The notes: generated by a model not told the origin, from the sequence alone. 64,000 nucleotides of DNA from Incurvaria masculella (GCA_946894095.1 OX335660.1:9615001-9679000); one strand, 5' to 3'. Positions 33,346 to 44,552 are shown, counted from the first letter of the stretch. Numbers and translations are program-made.

Positions 33346-33585
33346 TGCATTTCCCGACGTCTCGAAGTGCAACCAGCATTCGACGAGAGTATGATATTGG
33401 CGGTGGCATTGGCATCTGTCACCGAACGCGTCCACAGGTTGCGGATAGTGTACGGGCCCTCAGATATGAGGTCTAACTATCCGCGACTGTGTGCGGACAA
33501 TTTGGCGGTCATTCTCGAAGGGTGCTGGGGCTCTCATGGCTGGGTCTCTATAAAATTGCACTAAACTATAGATCAAAACAAAGTC
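33346..33585. other. Unassigned spacer between LINE relics
   Basis: Less AT-rich than its surroundings and without clear similarity to the flanking LINE copies. Confidence 0.35.
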
Positions 33586-34600
33586 GGGAACTGGAGCGGG
33601 TGTCTTCTCCCGAGATGCGAACATTAACATCTCAACAACCCTAGGCGCCTTTAACACCATATTTTAGGCAGAATGTGTGGGAATAACTCGAGCCGCAGAG
33701 GCAATCAAAACCAGAAAGATGCATGACTATCAGATTAGAATTATCTCAGATAGCGCATCTATACTAAATGTACTGTTAATTTCATGTGTTTAAAATTTTC
33801 TGTTTGAAAATTTTATTTCTATGTTGAAATACTTAAATTATTTATTTATCTTAAATACTATTTACTATGCTGTATGGCCAAAAAAGTAAATAAAGGATTT
33901 GATTTGATTTGATTTGATTTGATTAAACGCACTGAAAAACAACAAAGTTATCTCGGGCTTAATTCTAGAATGTCATTGCGCCCTAGACGAAGTAGCGAAA
34001 AACAATCATGTAACTCTGCAGTGGATAAGAGAACACAGTGGCTCTGTGGGGAATGACGCTGCAGATGAAATGGCCAAAAGAGGATCCAGTACAGTACTAA
34101 CGGGCCCAGAACCGATAGTGCGTGCCTATACAACTTAGTCAATTTAAAAACTGGCTAGAGGATAGAAAGATGCTTCACAATACAGGATGGAAACACCTGG
34201 TAGATTGCAGGAAGGCTAGAGAGGTCATCTCATCCCTCAATAAGCGACTCACGCACAAGCTTTTGCATCTGAATAGAAATGATCCACGCACAATGGCGGA
34301 AACAATGACAGGACATGGTTTACTCAACAAACACCTCCTTAACCTGGGGGTAACGGACAGCCCTCTATGTCGTGGCTGCATGGAGACAACGGAAACAACC
34401 GCCCATGTACTGTTGGAGTGCAAGAGTGTGACCGACCAACGGGCGCAGACTCTGGGAGCACTGGGATCCCTTACAGAGGCGTGTGGGAATGTAAAGGGTA
34501 TGCTGGGCTTCCGGGACGAGCTTGGATGGCTCACATAGTCACTTTTGTTACGCAGAATGGCCTCTCTGTGAAGAAGACTTAGCGCGGAAAATATTTTGCC
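33586..34600 (+). pseudogene. LINE relic B: RNase H (interrupted) and C-terminal zinc knuckle
   Basis: Starts in the RNase H domain (ISTTLGAFNT, then QAECVGITRAAEAIKTRK, and IRIISDSAS). It is interrupted by a small insertion at 33776-33924 and resumes with NNKVISGLILECHCALD and an HSGSVGNDAADEMAKRG block. The last 138 residues (34122-34538) are open and end with a CCHC-like knuckle (LCRGCMETTETTAHVLLEC). RNase H plus a C-terminal knuckle fits the I/R1/Loa-type LINE groups; the exact clade is not determined. Confidence 0.75.
33776..33924 (+). mobile_element. 5'-truncated LINE tail inserted in relic B
   Basis: A 149-bp insertion ending in a (GATTT)n run splits the RNase H frame. Imperfect 10-bp flanking repeats AAATGTACTG (33766) and AAACGCACTG (33925) look like a target duplication. 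The sequence before the tail (TGTATGGCCAAAAAAGTAAA) resembles a LINE 3' UTR. Confidence 0.65.
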
Positions 34601-34615
34601 CAACTAACTTACTAA

Positions 34616-36030
34616 CTAACAAGGATGGGACCTCAAGCGCCTGAACGAATGTGGCTATACAACTGTGGTGCACGCCGATGACATCACGATTTTGATCAGC
34701 GGCAAATCAGAAAAAACTACTTTGTAATATTATGAGATCAGCCCTAAGAATCGTGGAAGACCGGTGTGGATAGAACAGACTCTTAGTAAATCCAAACAAG
34801 ACAGAACTAGTTCTGAACAAGAGAAAGTTAGCAGACATGGACCTGCCGAGGTACTTTGGTACAAAATTAGAAATCTCAACTGAAGTCAAATACCTGGGAG
34901 TAATCCTTGAGGGTAAGCTGAACTAGAACAAACACTTTGACGTGTTTATTTTGTATATAGAAGGTGTGGATATCTTTCTGGCAATACAAGAGAATGCTAG
35001 GGAAGAGCTGGGGCCTAAAACCCCCTATAACACGCTTGCTGCATACTGCTGTAATCCGCGCAATTATAGCATATGGAGCAATAGCATTGTGGCCAATAAC
35101 AGATCTGATCACCGTGAAGGCTAAATTACAAAGTTTCCAACGCCTCGCATGTGTAGCCACGACAGGCTACATGCGTACAACCCCCACGCAGGCACTGGGA
35201 GTCATGTTCAACCTGCAACCCTTACACCTACACGTACAGCAGGAAGCAGCCATGTCAGCTTTCAAGCTAAGAGCTGCAGGATTGTGGAAACAAAGCTATC
35301 GAACTCCACATACACGGATCATGGAAGAGGCCTTGAAGGACCAACCCATGCTCGCAGCAATAAGTGACAGAATTCCTATAAACCACATCTTTGTGAAACA
35401 CTATGACATCCAACTAATTGAAGGAGACACTGACCAATCTGGGGTGAAGGAAATTAGAATCTATACAGATAGATCAATGACAGAGAAAGGAACTGGGGCA
35501 GGTGCCTTCTACCGGGATGTGAACATCAACATCTCAACAACCCTAGGCGCTCTCAACTCCATATTCCAGGCAGAATGCATGGGCATTATCAAGGTGGCAG
35601 AACTAAAAAAAACAGAAATATGTGTGACTACCAGATTAAAAACAGAGTGTGCGTTCTATATGCACTAAAAAACAGAAAAGTAAACTAGGGGCTGTACTGA
35701 ACGTGTAGGAGTAATAATATAATCATTATGCCCTGGAATAAGTTGCAAAAAACAACCGAACAATTCTACAATGGATATAGGGACACAGTGGTTCACTGGT
35801 AGACGAACTGGCCAAAAGAGGACCCAGCACAGTACCGACAGGTCCAGAACCCATTGTACCTTTACCCTTCAGCCAAATTAAAAACTGGTTTCAGGAAAGA
35901 ACAAAGATGCAATACAATACCGCATGAAAAGTTCTGGTAGACTGCAGGCAGGCCAGAGAGGTCATCCCCTCCCTCAGTAAGCGCGTCACGCATAAACTAT
36001 TACATATGAAAAGGATTGATAGAATGTTTT
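34616..36030 (+). pseudogene. LINE relic C: reverse transcriptase palm to C-terminus
   Basis: Begins in the reverse transcriptase palm with HADDITILISGKSEK, where the usual Y/F before ADD is H. It continues through the thumb (QSFQRLACVATTGYMRTTPT at about 35130) and a connection region. A degraded RNase H (IRIYTDRSM, LGALNSIFQAECMG) follows, and then the C-terminal part to about 36030. The longest open stretch is 34964-35668 (234 residues). Several indels and stops separate the pieces. It represents the upstream neighbour of the domains seen in relics A and B. Confidence 0.75.
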
Positions 36031-36054
36031 CCTAAGCCAAGTTAAAAATAAGGC

Positions 36055-36250
36055 AACACAGCAAAGCATAGAAGCTCTTACCGCTACAGCAAAAGACCAT
36101 TACTTCGCTTTGGAAAGCAACCAAGCACCTCAAACATCCACAAGTTGCAACTGCCCTCCTACAGCAAGCAGGCGGCCAATGGGCGAGAAGTGACAAAGAA
36201 AAAGAAAAAGTCGATGCATTCTCTTCCGGGGCATATACAAACTAAACCAA
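36055..36250 (+). pseudogene. Jockey-like LINE ORF2 scrap
   Basis: One frame reads ITSLWKATKHLKHPQ and then GGQWARSDKEKEKVDAF before a stop. This resembles the linker between endonuclease and reverse transcriptase in Jockey-type LINEs (SLWKATK, later a W-x-x-SD-x-EKA stretch). About 60 residues remain. It is probably a different family from relics A-C. Confidence 0.5.
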
Positions 36251-36861
36251 AGTGATGACTCGAACTTTGTTGTGATGATCAAAAGTGATGATTAAAGTGA
36301 TTTTGAGATGTTGCTAGACATATAATTTGGCAGACAGGTGAAATCGTAGAAAGTCAATGGAGACAGTTAATGTAACTAAAGGGCGAGCGAAAGGGGTGAC
36401 GTGGTTTATTTTATATTCTGTGTCCTCTTGTTGCAGTGTCAAAGTCAAATTTGGCATGCGATCTATGGCTGCCGCTGACGGCGCTCACGGCCTAGCCATG
36501 AGCACCGCACTTGAACGATGATGTCATCGTCATGTCATACCTATTACATAATATTATAAAATTTAATATATTTTAAATGTTATACAATACTGCGTTTCAG
36601 AGCATTGTCAGCGCAATTCAGTCCAACTGTATCCACATTCAGCGTTTGAGCGCAATTCGGAGCAAAACCTAGATGAAGGTATTCTAATAACCGTAGCCAC
36701 AACAAAGAAACTGTTGAGTCATCCATCAAATAGATCCGCATAAAGCCCCAGGTTTTGACCTTATAACTGCAAAGGTGCTGAAAGAATTGCCAAAAAAAGA
36801 AATTGTATTTTTCAATAGCATTACAAGAGTCTCTCATTTTCCGAGTACTACCCTAGCCCCT
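36251..36861. other. No gene recognised
   Basis: Includes a GC-richer patch at about 36460-36530 and an 85-residue minus-strand frame (36580-36837) without recognisable content. Confidence 0.35.
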
Positions 36862-37035
36862 ACTAGGCCCGGGTTGGTACCATCGCTTTGGATGTAAAGA
36901 TGGTCGAAACTTCAATGACAAATTGTCCGTGTTTTCCATCAAGTTCAATGTAGCCTACTAATAAAGAAAAATAATGGCGTCAAGAAGGCAGTCCAGGGCT
37001 AATATGATGGTGGGTGGTAGTAGGCATCCATGTCC
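36862..37035 (+). mobile_element. SINE 3' half
   Basis: CCCGGGTTGGTACCATCGC, then AATTGTCCGTGTTTTCCATC and AAGTTCAATGTAGCC, followed by a diverged tail and GGCATCCATGTCCAG. The satellite-like segment of the SINE is well preserved here at 36945-36958. Confidence 0.7.
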
Positions 37036-38306
37036 AGTAAAAATGTGTTTTCCTCTCGATTTTCAGTAAGCTGAATGAAAACTGTCCCCGAACTCCAGCT
37101 GGAAGTCCTAAGTTATAATGCAATCAAACATACAAGCAGAAGTTCCACAAAACTTGACTTTGTTTAAAAAATATCAAAATCAGATTTCCCAACATATGCA
37201 GACATCCTTAATTAGACAATAATGTCCGTGTTTGCGTTGTCGTATATCTATGAGCAGAATTGTGTACTATAAAACGTTGTAAAGATAAATCTGAAATTAT
37301 GCAATTAACACTATATTAATGACTGATACTGCTGCCAGCTGGAGATGAATACCTCTATTACAAATTGACTAAATATCCAATAGTCACTAAGCATATCGAA
37401 TGGTCAAAGAGTGTGTGAGTTGGTTGAGTGGTAAATGTACAGGAGTTCAGAAATTCATTTCAGGTTCACATACCAGCACCCAACCCAGCGTCTCCCAATA
37501 CAGCCATCCTGATGTCAGTATTCCATTTCAAACCTCCATTTAACCCTGTTAATGATACATAAAATATCCTTCTTTCATCCGGTTTCACAAAGACACAAAG
37601 GCTGTTTTTTTAACTGCCAGTGTTCTTTGCCCCTGGGCCAATGCTATTTAAACTCCTTACTCCTTGTAACAGATGCTGATCCACTGTGATTGTGGAGCGT
37701 CTAACAACAAGATTTTTTTTTTTTATAGTACGGTGGTTTTGCCTTGCTCACTTTTTCATCAGCCATAACCCGGCCCAACATCTCTGTACAATTTGGTACT
37801 AACCTGTAAAAACGTGGAGCAAGAACCCATACGCAGCAGCGGTCAAACGGTTTACCGTCATCATCGATCATCATGCATCCTGAGCGGGTAACTGCACCGG
37901 CAGCGCCTCCGAACCGCGCTGGTTACCTCTCAGCGATGGCAGTTCTACAACCAGGAGGCCATGAAACAGATTCCATAAGAAACCTATTTTACTTTCACTC
38001 CACGAACAACATAAATAATTATTGTAAATACATAATGGCAAAAAAACCTATAATTCTATATTTTTCTACTTGTCTTCTTACCATACAGTCTTGGCTAGGC
38101 TACCCCAAGGATAACTCATTTAAATTTTTGGAGTGGAGGGTGTGGGTCATGTTGCACTGAAACTATTGGTTAGAGTCCAACTTAAAGTTGTCACACCAAA
38201 ACAATACAATAAAGGAGAAATCCTTGCATACCACCTAAGTTTCTTTCGAATATGGTGTTATGGATTAATCCTAGTTCTAGTAAATATGACAGTAGGCAGT
38301 ACAAAA
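37036..38306. other. No gene recognised
   Basis: 1.27 kb with no recognisable element. A 95-residue frame at 37873-38160 begins in a GC-richer patch (MHPERVTAPAAPPNRAGYLS) but has no family resemblance I can name. Confidence 0.35.
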
Positions 38307-38680
38307 GGCATTAAGAGGACAATGAGGTGATTGAGTTCCATACAATGGCTTGTACCTCTTTTGTCAGTTAAATTAAGATTTTTTTTTCGTAATATTGCAC
38401 ATTCAATAAATCAATTGAGAGTTACGTCTGTAGGTTTTGTTTCTTTTGATAACTTATCTTAAATCCATTACATAAGCTTCTAAAGATTTGTATAAAAATG
38501 TTTAAGAGCCTATACATATATATATAAGAGTTTAGTTATCAAAAAAATCAAAATGTAGAGACGTAGCTCTCAGTTGGTTTTTTTTTAATGTGCAAAATTT
38601 CAGAAAAATATTTATTAATTTGACTAAGGAATTATGACGAGCCATTGTATGGACCTCGATCATCTCATTATCCTCCTAAC
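38307..38680. mobile_element. MITE with ~140-bp terminal inverted repeats
   Basis: The left arm (GAGGACAATGAGGTGATTGA, TCCATACAATGGCT, GAGAGTTACGTCTGTAGG) is mirrored on the right (CCTCCTAACC side, AGCCATTGTATGGAC, GTAGAGACGTAGCTCTC). The small centre contains a (TA)n tract. A related terminus lies at 58586-58619. Confidence 0.75.
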
Positions 38681-39423
38681 CATCAATTTAATTTTGAAAT
38701 TTTATTGAATTTTCAATTTGAGTATATTGGGCACGCTTCTTGTGTCACAATATGTTCCAAAACTCCATAAAATATGCATTACTTGCAATTTATACTTTAT
38801 GTGCATATTTTCTGAAAATAGGGCTTAGAATATTTGATAAAACAGAATTTAGTAAGTATCAAAATGTACATTTACCTTGATAACATATCGGTAATCACAA
38901 AAGTTAGATTTCACCCTGCTGTTATTTTGAGTGAGCTGAATGGCTAAAAACAGAAACAGTTCTAATTAGTATATGTAGGGTCAGGTGAATTTCCTCAGGA
39001 TGTTTTCCTTCACTGTTAACGACAAAATGATGATTAAATAATTTTTAGGTTAAAAAAATCTGTAAGCTTCGAAAATGCAATAAGGTTATGCTAAACGGAT
39101 TTATTTTTACCTTTACATTTATTAACAACTAAGGAAATGAAGGCTAAATTCTTTCCTAAAGGAACCCTGCAAGATTGCTCCACTTCAAGGTATGTATGGT
39201 GATTTAGACGTCACGACAATATCCAGCAATTTCCGGCAACCCATGTTATCGGCAACCATTGACCATTAGTGGAGCAATTTGTTGGTGATGGACGATGTTA
39301 CTCTTGTTGCCGTAGTTGCTGGAAAAGCTTTGATAATAATGCATGTTAAATAAAAGAATGTGGGTGCTTCCGTATCATGAAAAATAAGTGTAAATATTAC
39401 TGCCTGTGTAGAAAAATAAGCTT
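38681..39423. other. No gene recognised
   Basis: AT-rich sequence left of the large transposon. GATTGCTCCACTT near 39173 and AGTGGAGCAATTT near 39270 form a short inverted pair. Confidence 0.35.
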
Positions 39424-40305
39424 ACATGGGTCGTTCTACGGTATTTGATTTCAGAGAGTATTCAATCATATCGTTTGTGTTTTAAATATTAGAATGTCCA
39501 AAAAAATTATATAAGTAGATATCTATGTATTGTTTAACCTACACATACACTTGAAAAATCATAAAATTTATTTCCGAAAAAAAATAAAGTCACGATTATG
39601 TCACTACTCTGGCTCGTCTTTTCATCAGATTGCTTGAGAAAAAGTTCAGTAAATTCAAAACGTTCAACTTGTTCCTGTCTAAGCCTAATTATTTTTAACT
39701 GTTATTAATTCCCTTATTGATTTTCTAAACAATAATACACGACAAATAACATTTTAGTCGATTTTTTTTCGTTTTTATAAGCGTCCTTTGGTTACACGTC
39801 TCTTCCTCTGGCATTTTTCCGAATTTAAAAACTCCCGCAAAAACGTTGAAAACGATAGCTTTTGACAGGTTAGCAATACTGGCTTGTCGTGAAGTTAGCA
39901 GCAGACTACGAAATGTGTTCTGTTTGACAGTGTAAATCTCAGTCAGCCGCATGTTGCTTAGAAGTGAGGTTATGTCTTGGTGAAGGTGGTCTTTCTTCTG
40001 GTAAGCATAAATAAATCAATACAAAAATGTCGCTTTTACAGTGATAACCTATCAAGACATTTGGATGCTTTATTTACATAAACTAATTGCTAAAACGATT
40101 TGAGTAGTATGTTTGGTGATATTTCGTGATTTGTGTAAATCTGTCACTCCTCTGGCGTCTCTCCTGTGGCTTTGTTTGTGCCAGAGGAGAGACAATTTCG
40201 CCAGGGGAGGGACAACTATAATAATGTGACTCGTTTTTATTTTGTGTATGCATACATTTTATTACTATTAACATTTTGTTATAGGTAAAACGATAGACAA
40301 GGAAT

Positions 40306-41336
40306 ATGGCGAAAACAAAAAAAAAACAAACTCGTGAAGAAAGGTTAGAAAAGAAGAGAATAGCTGAACGATTGCAGTATCAGCGCCTAAAAATGATCCT
40401 GTTAAGCATGCTCAATTACAGGAAAAGGAAAGGAAGTGCTACCTAAATAAGAAGAAAAAGCGAACGGCTAAATCAATAAAAAATATGACCCCCAGAGAAC
40501 AACGTGCGATAAGAAAGGTATGGGCCGAAAAAACTAGAAAGCGAAGGGCTCGTATTGATCTCCAAAATCCATCTGTTGCTCCTGCTACACCACCTTGCTC
40601 TGATGAAGAAATGCCGCCACTACAGCCAGTAGATAACAGAATTGAGGCAGCCAGAAAGCGATCCGAAAGACAACGTAGAACTAGAAACCGCTTAATATTA
40701 AAACAACAAGAAGAAATAGAAAGACTGAAAAAGGAAGTTAGATGTTATAAGAAAAAAATGTTTAGGTTTAAAAAAATTAAAGAAAATCTTACACCGAATA
40801 CAAGTTACAAAATGGTCGAAAAGATGGATGCGAATCAAGTAAAAAAAAGGTTACTTTTTGGGGAGGTTCTTAAAGAGCAATTGAAAGAAAACTTGAAAAG
40901 TGTAAAATCTGACAAGGAAAACAAGTTGTTTAGAAGAGTTGTGAGTGGCAAAATAACAAAAAAATTCAATGTTTTTGATAATATGAACATTAAAGCTATG
41001 CGACCCGGTAGAGAGAGCTTGTTGGACCTAAGCCGAAAGAGAAGAATTGATAAAACCAGTGAAGAAACAAAACAACAAGTTGTTAATTTTCTAGAAGAAG
41101 ACTGTAACAGCAGATTGTGTCCCGGTAAAAGAGATTGTATAACTAGAAAGAAAGAAAGAAAACAGAAGAGACTGCTACTGGACAACATGAAAAATTTACA
41201 TAAAAAGTTCCTTGTTTCAAAAGAAAAGAAAATCAGCTACTCACTTTTTTGTAAATTGCGACCATTTTGGATAGTGGAACCACATGTCAACGAGTGTGAC
41301 ACGTGCCTTTGCACTATCCATGAAACATGGACCTAA
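40306..41336 (+). CDS. Transposase of the ACAT-flanked element, N-terminal part (frameshifted)
   Basis: Starts at ATG 40306 (MAKTKKKQTREERLEKKR). The frame breaks near 40393, where one A appears to be missing from an A5 run, and continues open to 41336 in the next frame (long stretch 40485-41336, 283 residues). The protein is strongly basic and probably coiled-coil at first (repeated K/R/E, ERQRRTRNRLILKQQEEIER). It then has a conserved-looking segment with cysteines (SRLCPGKRDC), KLRPFWIVEP and CDTCLCTIHE. The basic region could bind DNA. The frame ends where a second single-base loss (A3 run 41323-41325) separates it from the catalytic half. I recognise the block from widespread insect and cnidarian uncharacterised proteins, but not a named domain. 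Confidence 0.7.
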
Positions 41337-42553
41337 CGCTACAAAGTTTAAGCCAAGCAAACATTTTGTCCACAAGTAATCACCAGATGCTGCTCGTAAA
41401 CCTATGTTGTGACCGATACAACGAGCAATGTTTGTCAAGAAATTGTACAGATTGTAATCGCCATACCCTGACATGCAAAGAGTTTGATAATTCAACCTTA
41501 ATCAAACACAAAAAATGGATTGCTGCTGTCGAAGAAATTGAAGATCCTAAAACAAAAAAATCGTCTCGGACGCAACTAAGCCTGCACACGGTCGTGGTGT
41601 ACACAAAAGAATCCACAGATTGCTTCTGCACCATATCAACGAATCTAAACCACAATGTTTCAGCGATAATGGCTCACCTACAACCTGTGCTGCACTCGCT
41701 GCCGTTCACTATTGAAAATGTACATTTCTTAAGTGATGGTCCCGTGACGCAGTATCGTAATAAGTACATGTTCTTTTTCCTGGCCTGTTTGTTGCAGAAC
41801 ATCTATCCAAATATATGTTACTACACTTGGAACTACCACGAGGCAGGTCATGGCAAGGGAGCCCCTGACGGTGTAGGGGCTGTGTGCAAGAGAACTGCCG
41901 ATAAACTAGTCGCAACTGGTAAAGATATTTCGTCCATCACTGATTTTGCTAAAGCAATTGAGAACAACTGCGACGGCATAAAAACATTCATAATTACCGA
42001 TAACGATATTCAACTAACAGCGGCACTCATTGAAGGCAAGAAATCATGTATAAAACCATTTTCCGGTACCTTAAAAGTTCATCAAGTGCAAGGCACTACA
42101 CTGATGCCAAATAGAATCACAATGAAAAGTTTAAGCTGTTTCTGTTCTGAGAATTGTTCGCATTACAACCTTGGAAAAATGATGTATCCACTTGATCATG
42201 GCGGTCGTCTGAGCGTGGCTGATGTCTATTCTGATTCAGACAGAGATGTTCCAGGCCCTTCTAAATTTACATACAAAGATGGCGATTATGTCTTGGTCAA
42301 ATTCAAACAAAAGAAATCGGAATATCGGTATGTGGGTATGTGCTGTGGAAGTGAAGATGACGACGGAGAAATACTTATCCAATTCCTTAAAGTATGCGAT
42401 GCTAATGCAACTGTGTTCAAAGTAAATGACGAAGACAAGGGATTAGTACCAATAGAAGATTTACTTCAAAAACTCCCTCAACCTAGTCTAGTAGTCAGCG
42501 GCGAGAGAGTGTTTCTAAAGTTTAAGAAATCGGTTGATATTTTCGAGCAATGA
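41327..42553 (+). CDS. Transposase of the ACAT-flanked element, catalytic half
   Basis: 408 residues, in the frame that follows the N-terminal part after a one-base loss; ATG 41327 is internal to the ancestral protein (original reading HEN-MDLTLQ). A Cys cluster at residues 27-50 (CCDRYNEQCLSRNCTDC, then C50) looks zinc-binding. FLSDGPVTQYRNK (D137), HEAGHGKGAPDGVG (H171, E172, H175, D181) and later ITDNDIQL are candidate catalytic or structural positions of an RNase H-fold transposase. The C-terminal ~100 residues (GDYVLVKFKQKKSEYRYVG) resemble a small beta-barrel or chromo-like module. No internal stops. Which acids form the DDE triad is not established. Confidence 0.7.
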   Translation: MDLTLQSLSQANILSTSNHQMLLVNLCCDRYNEQCLSRNCTDCNRHTLTCKEFDNSTLIKHKKWIAAVEEIEDPKTKKSSRTQLSLHTVVVYTKESTDCFCTISTNLNHNVSAIMAHLQPVLHSLPFTIENVHFLSDGPVTQYRNKYMFFFLACLLQNIYPNICYYTWNYHEAGHGKGAPDGVGAVCKRTADKLVATGKDISSITDFAKAIENNCDGIKTFIITDNDIQLTAALIEGKKSCIKPFSGTLKVHQVQGTTLMPNRITMKSLSCFCSENCSHYNLGKMMYPLDHGGRLSVADVYSDSDRDVPGPSKFTYKDGDYVLVKFKQKKSEYRYVGMCCGSEDDDGEILIQFLKVCDANATVFKVNDEDKGLVPIEDLLQKLPQPSLVVSGERVFLKFKKSVDIFEQ

Positions 42554-42722
42554 ATGTAATTTTAACACAGAAATGATAATATACCACTTGTGTTCCTGAT
42601 TGTGATTAGTGTCTTGCCAGAATTTGTCATTTTGATTTAGTTTCATAACATAAATTGTTATTATAATTTTGTTTTATGCTAGAATTTGTCGTATTGTTTT
42701 GGTTCCATGACAGAAATTGTCA

Positions 42723-43025
42723 TTTTTAGGGTTCCGTACCCAAAGGGTGAAAACGGAACCCTATTGCTAAGCCTCCGCTGTCCGTCCGTCCGTCTGTCCG
42801 TCCGTCTGTCACAGGGCTGTATCTCATGAACCGCAACAGGTAGGAAGCTGAAATGTTCACAGGTTATGTATGTATTTTGCCGCTATAACAACAAATAGGT
42901 AACATTATAAAATAATTATAATTAAAGGGGGGCCCCATACAAAAAACGTGTTTTATTTTGTAAATCTTGTGCGATGGTACGGAACCCTTCGTGTGCGAGT
43001 CCAACTCGCACTTGGCCGGTTTTTT
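42723..43025 (+). mobile_element. Short interspersed repeat (GGGTTCCGTA family), copy 1
   Basis: TTTTTAGGGTTCCGTACCC at the start, a (CGTC)n run, TATAACAACAAATAGGTAA inside, and GAGTCCAACTCGCACTTGG plus CCGGTTTTTT at the end. It is inserted in the 3' untranslated part of the 39.4-43.4-kb element. I recognise this as a common lepidopteran repeat; its class is unsettled to me. Confidence 0.8.
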
Positions 43026-43508
43026 ATTTATTTTAACTAACAAAAATTGTAATTTAGTTTCGGAAAATTGATAATTTCACTGCTAGTAAAACACACACAC
43101 AGTTTTTTAAAACAATATGTTGTCAAATTTAACTATTTTAAACTATTATTAAAGACCAAAGTCACTCCTCTGGCCAAATTGTCACTACTCTGTCACTTTG
43201 TCACTCCTCTGCGCACTATTTTCCTCTGGCATCCATAAAATGTGCAAAATATGCAAACTATCTGGCCCGGTTTTGAAACATACACATTTTGTTGTTAAGA
43301 ACACATGTAATTGATATCAACACTTAAATTAAAAAAAAAATTGCGAAAAAAAATCTTATCTGAACTGAAATACCGAAGAACGACCCACATATTTTTTTGT
43401 TCAAAAACTACCAAGATGTATCAATGCGTGATTTTGAACAAATTTGTATTCACCGACCCAATTTCAGTTAAAACCAACCTTTCAATAACCTTAAGATATC
43501 AGGTTTCA

Positions 43509-43839
43509 GAGCCGGTAGTCTCAGTTCTCACCAAAATTGGCGTTTACGTAACTCCAAAGTTAGTTTATACAAGATATTCTGTGTTTTACTAATTCAAGCT
43601 GTCAAAGTCCAACTCAGACTTCCAATTTGTACGAAAACACGGAGTCTACGTAAACGGCAACGGCGACGTATTTACGGCAACGTTGAGTAAGCTGTCAAAT
43701 CCAACTCAGACTCGCAAATGTTAGTTCGCTTAACGCCCACTGCACGCGCGCGCTTTTCATTTTCTCCATACATTTGAAAGCGCCAGTCGATCGGTTTGGC
43801 GTAAACGCCAATTTAGGTGACAACTGAGACTACCGGCTC
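43509..43839. mobile_element. MITE with ~40-bp TIRs
   Basis: GAGCCGGTAGTCTCAGTTCT and CAAAATTGGCGTTTACG at the left are mirrored by CGTAAACGCCAATTTAGG and ACAACTGAGACTACCGGCTC at the right. Inside, AAGCTGTCAAAGTCCAACTC is partly duplicated (43599 and 43691). Confidence 0.8.
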
Positions 43840-44033
43840 AGGTCATTTACCTAAACATATGTTAAGTGAATCTACATAGTTTAAGATTATTTTTCTAAGG
43901 TCACAAAACGTGACATTTGGGTTCCGACAGGTTGAAAATATCATCATAAGAAGCGGCAAAGGAATAAGTTGTTTGTGGTTCAGATTCCACACTTAACTTC
44001 TTATTTCTTAAGATCGGCCGGTAAGCTATGCTC

Positions 44034-44347
44034 CCCATACAAACGTAGTTTACTAATCATTTGGAAACCGCTATTCCAATTAAATTTATATTTAATATCC
44101 AATATCAGGTAACAAATATCTGTGTCTGCATGCTTTTGTTTTTTTGAAAAATGCAAACTGAATTAAATGAAAGCAAAAAGAAAATTTTCATACAAGTTTT
44201 GATTTCTCTCTGGTTTGACCCAGAATAAATTTATCGAAAAAACAAAGACATGCAGACATGGATATTTGTAGCCTAATATTAGGTACCAAATTTCAAGTAA
44301 GTTGGAACAGTGATTTTCAAATTATTAGTAAACTACGTTTGTATGGG
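44034..44347. mobile_element. MITE, best copy of the family also at 16461, 17266 and 17590
   Basis: CCCATACAAACGTAGTTTAC at 44034 is mirrored by GTAAACTACGTTTGTATGGG ending at 44347. Inner pairing links TAATATCCAATATCAGGTAA with AGCCTAATATTAGGTACC. About 314 bp, no ORF. Confidence 0.8.
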
Positions 44348-44389
44348 AGGCGAAATTTTCTGATGCTTACGGACTGACCATAGGTGCTA

Positions 44390-44552
44390 AAATCCTGCTC
44401 GCGTTAATGATACCATCACATTAAAGGAAATATGTCTGTTTTCCATACAGTTCAATGTAGCCCTGTCATAAAAGGAATGAACTGGCATGATACCTAGTTC
44501 ATGTAGGATGTAGTCTAAATAATGACGATAAAATGATGTGTGGTATTAACCA
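44390..44552 (+). mobile_element. SINE 3' half, diverged
   Basis: GATACCATCACATTAAAGG, GTCTGTTTTCCATACAGTTC, AATGTAGCCCTGTCATAAAA and GATACCTAGTTCATGTAGG follow the SINE body order; the end is worn. Confidence 0.65.

Larger units (their letters stand above)
39428..43386 (+). mobile_element. Complete DNA transposon, possibly Sola-like, TSD ACAT
   Basis: Inverted termini GGGTCGTTCTACGGTATTTG (left) and the complement of GGGTCGTTCTTCGGTATTTC (right) are flanked by ACAT at 39424-39427 and 43387-43390. The 3959-bp interval encloses a two-part coding region and a 303-bp repeat inserted near its 3' end. Subterminal motifs of the form GTCACTMCTCTGG occur at both ends: near 39598 and 40143, inverted near 40181, and at 43158, 43179 and 43198. 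They are likely transposase-binding sites. A 4-bp target duplication with GGG-start termini fits my memory of Sola2 elements, but the superfamily is an inference. Confidence 0.8.

Noticed and set aside
34175..34603. 142-residue minus-strand ORF
   Set aside because: Antisense shadow of the LINE C-terminal region, which has the real zinc-knuckle signature on the plus strand.
40835..41188. 117-residue minus-strand ORF
   Set aside because: Shadow of the basic transposase frame on the plus strand (FFLVIQSLL-type Leu/Ser-rich translation of Lys/Glu-rich codons).
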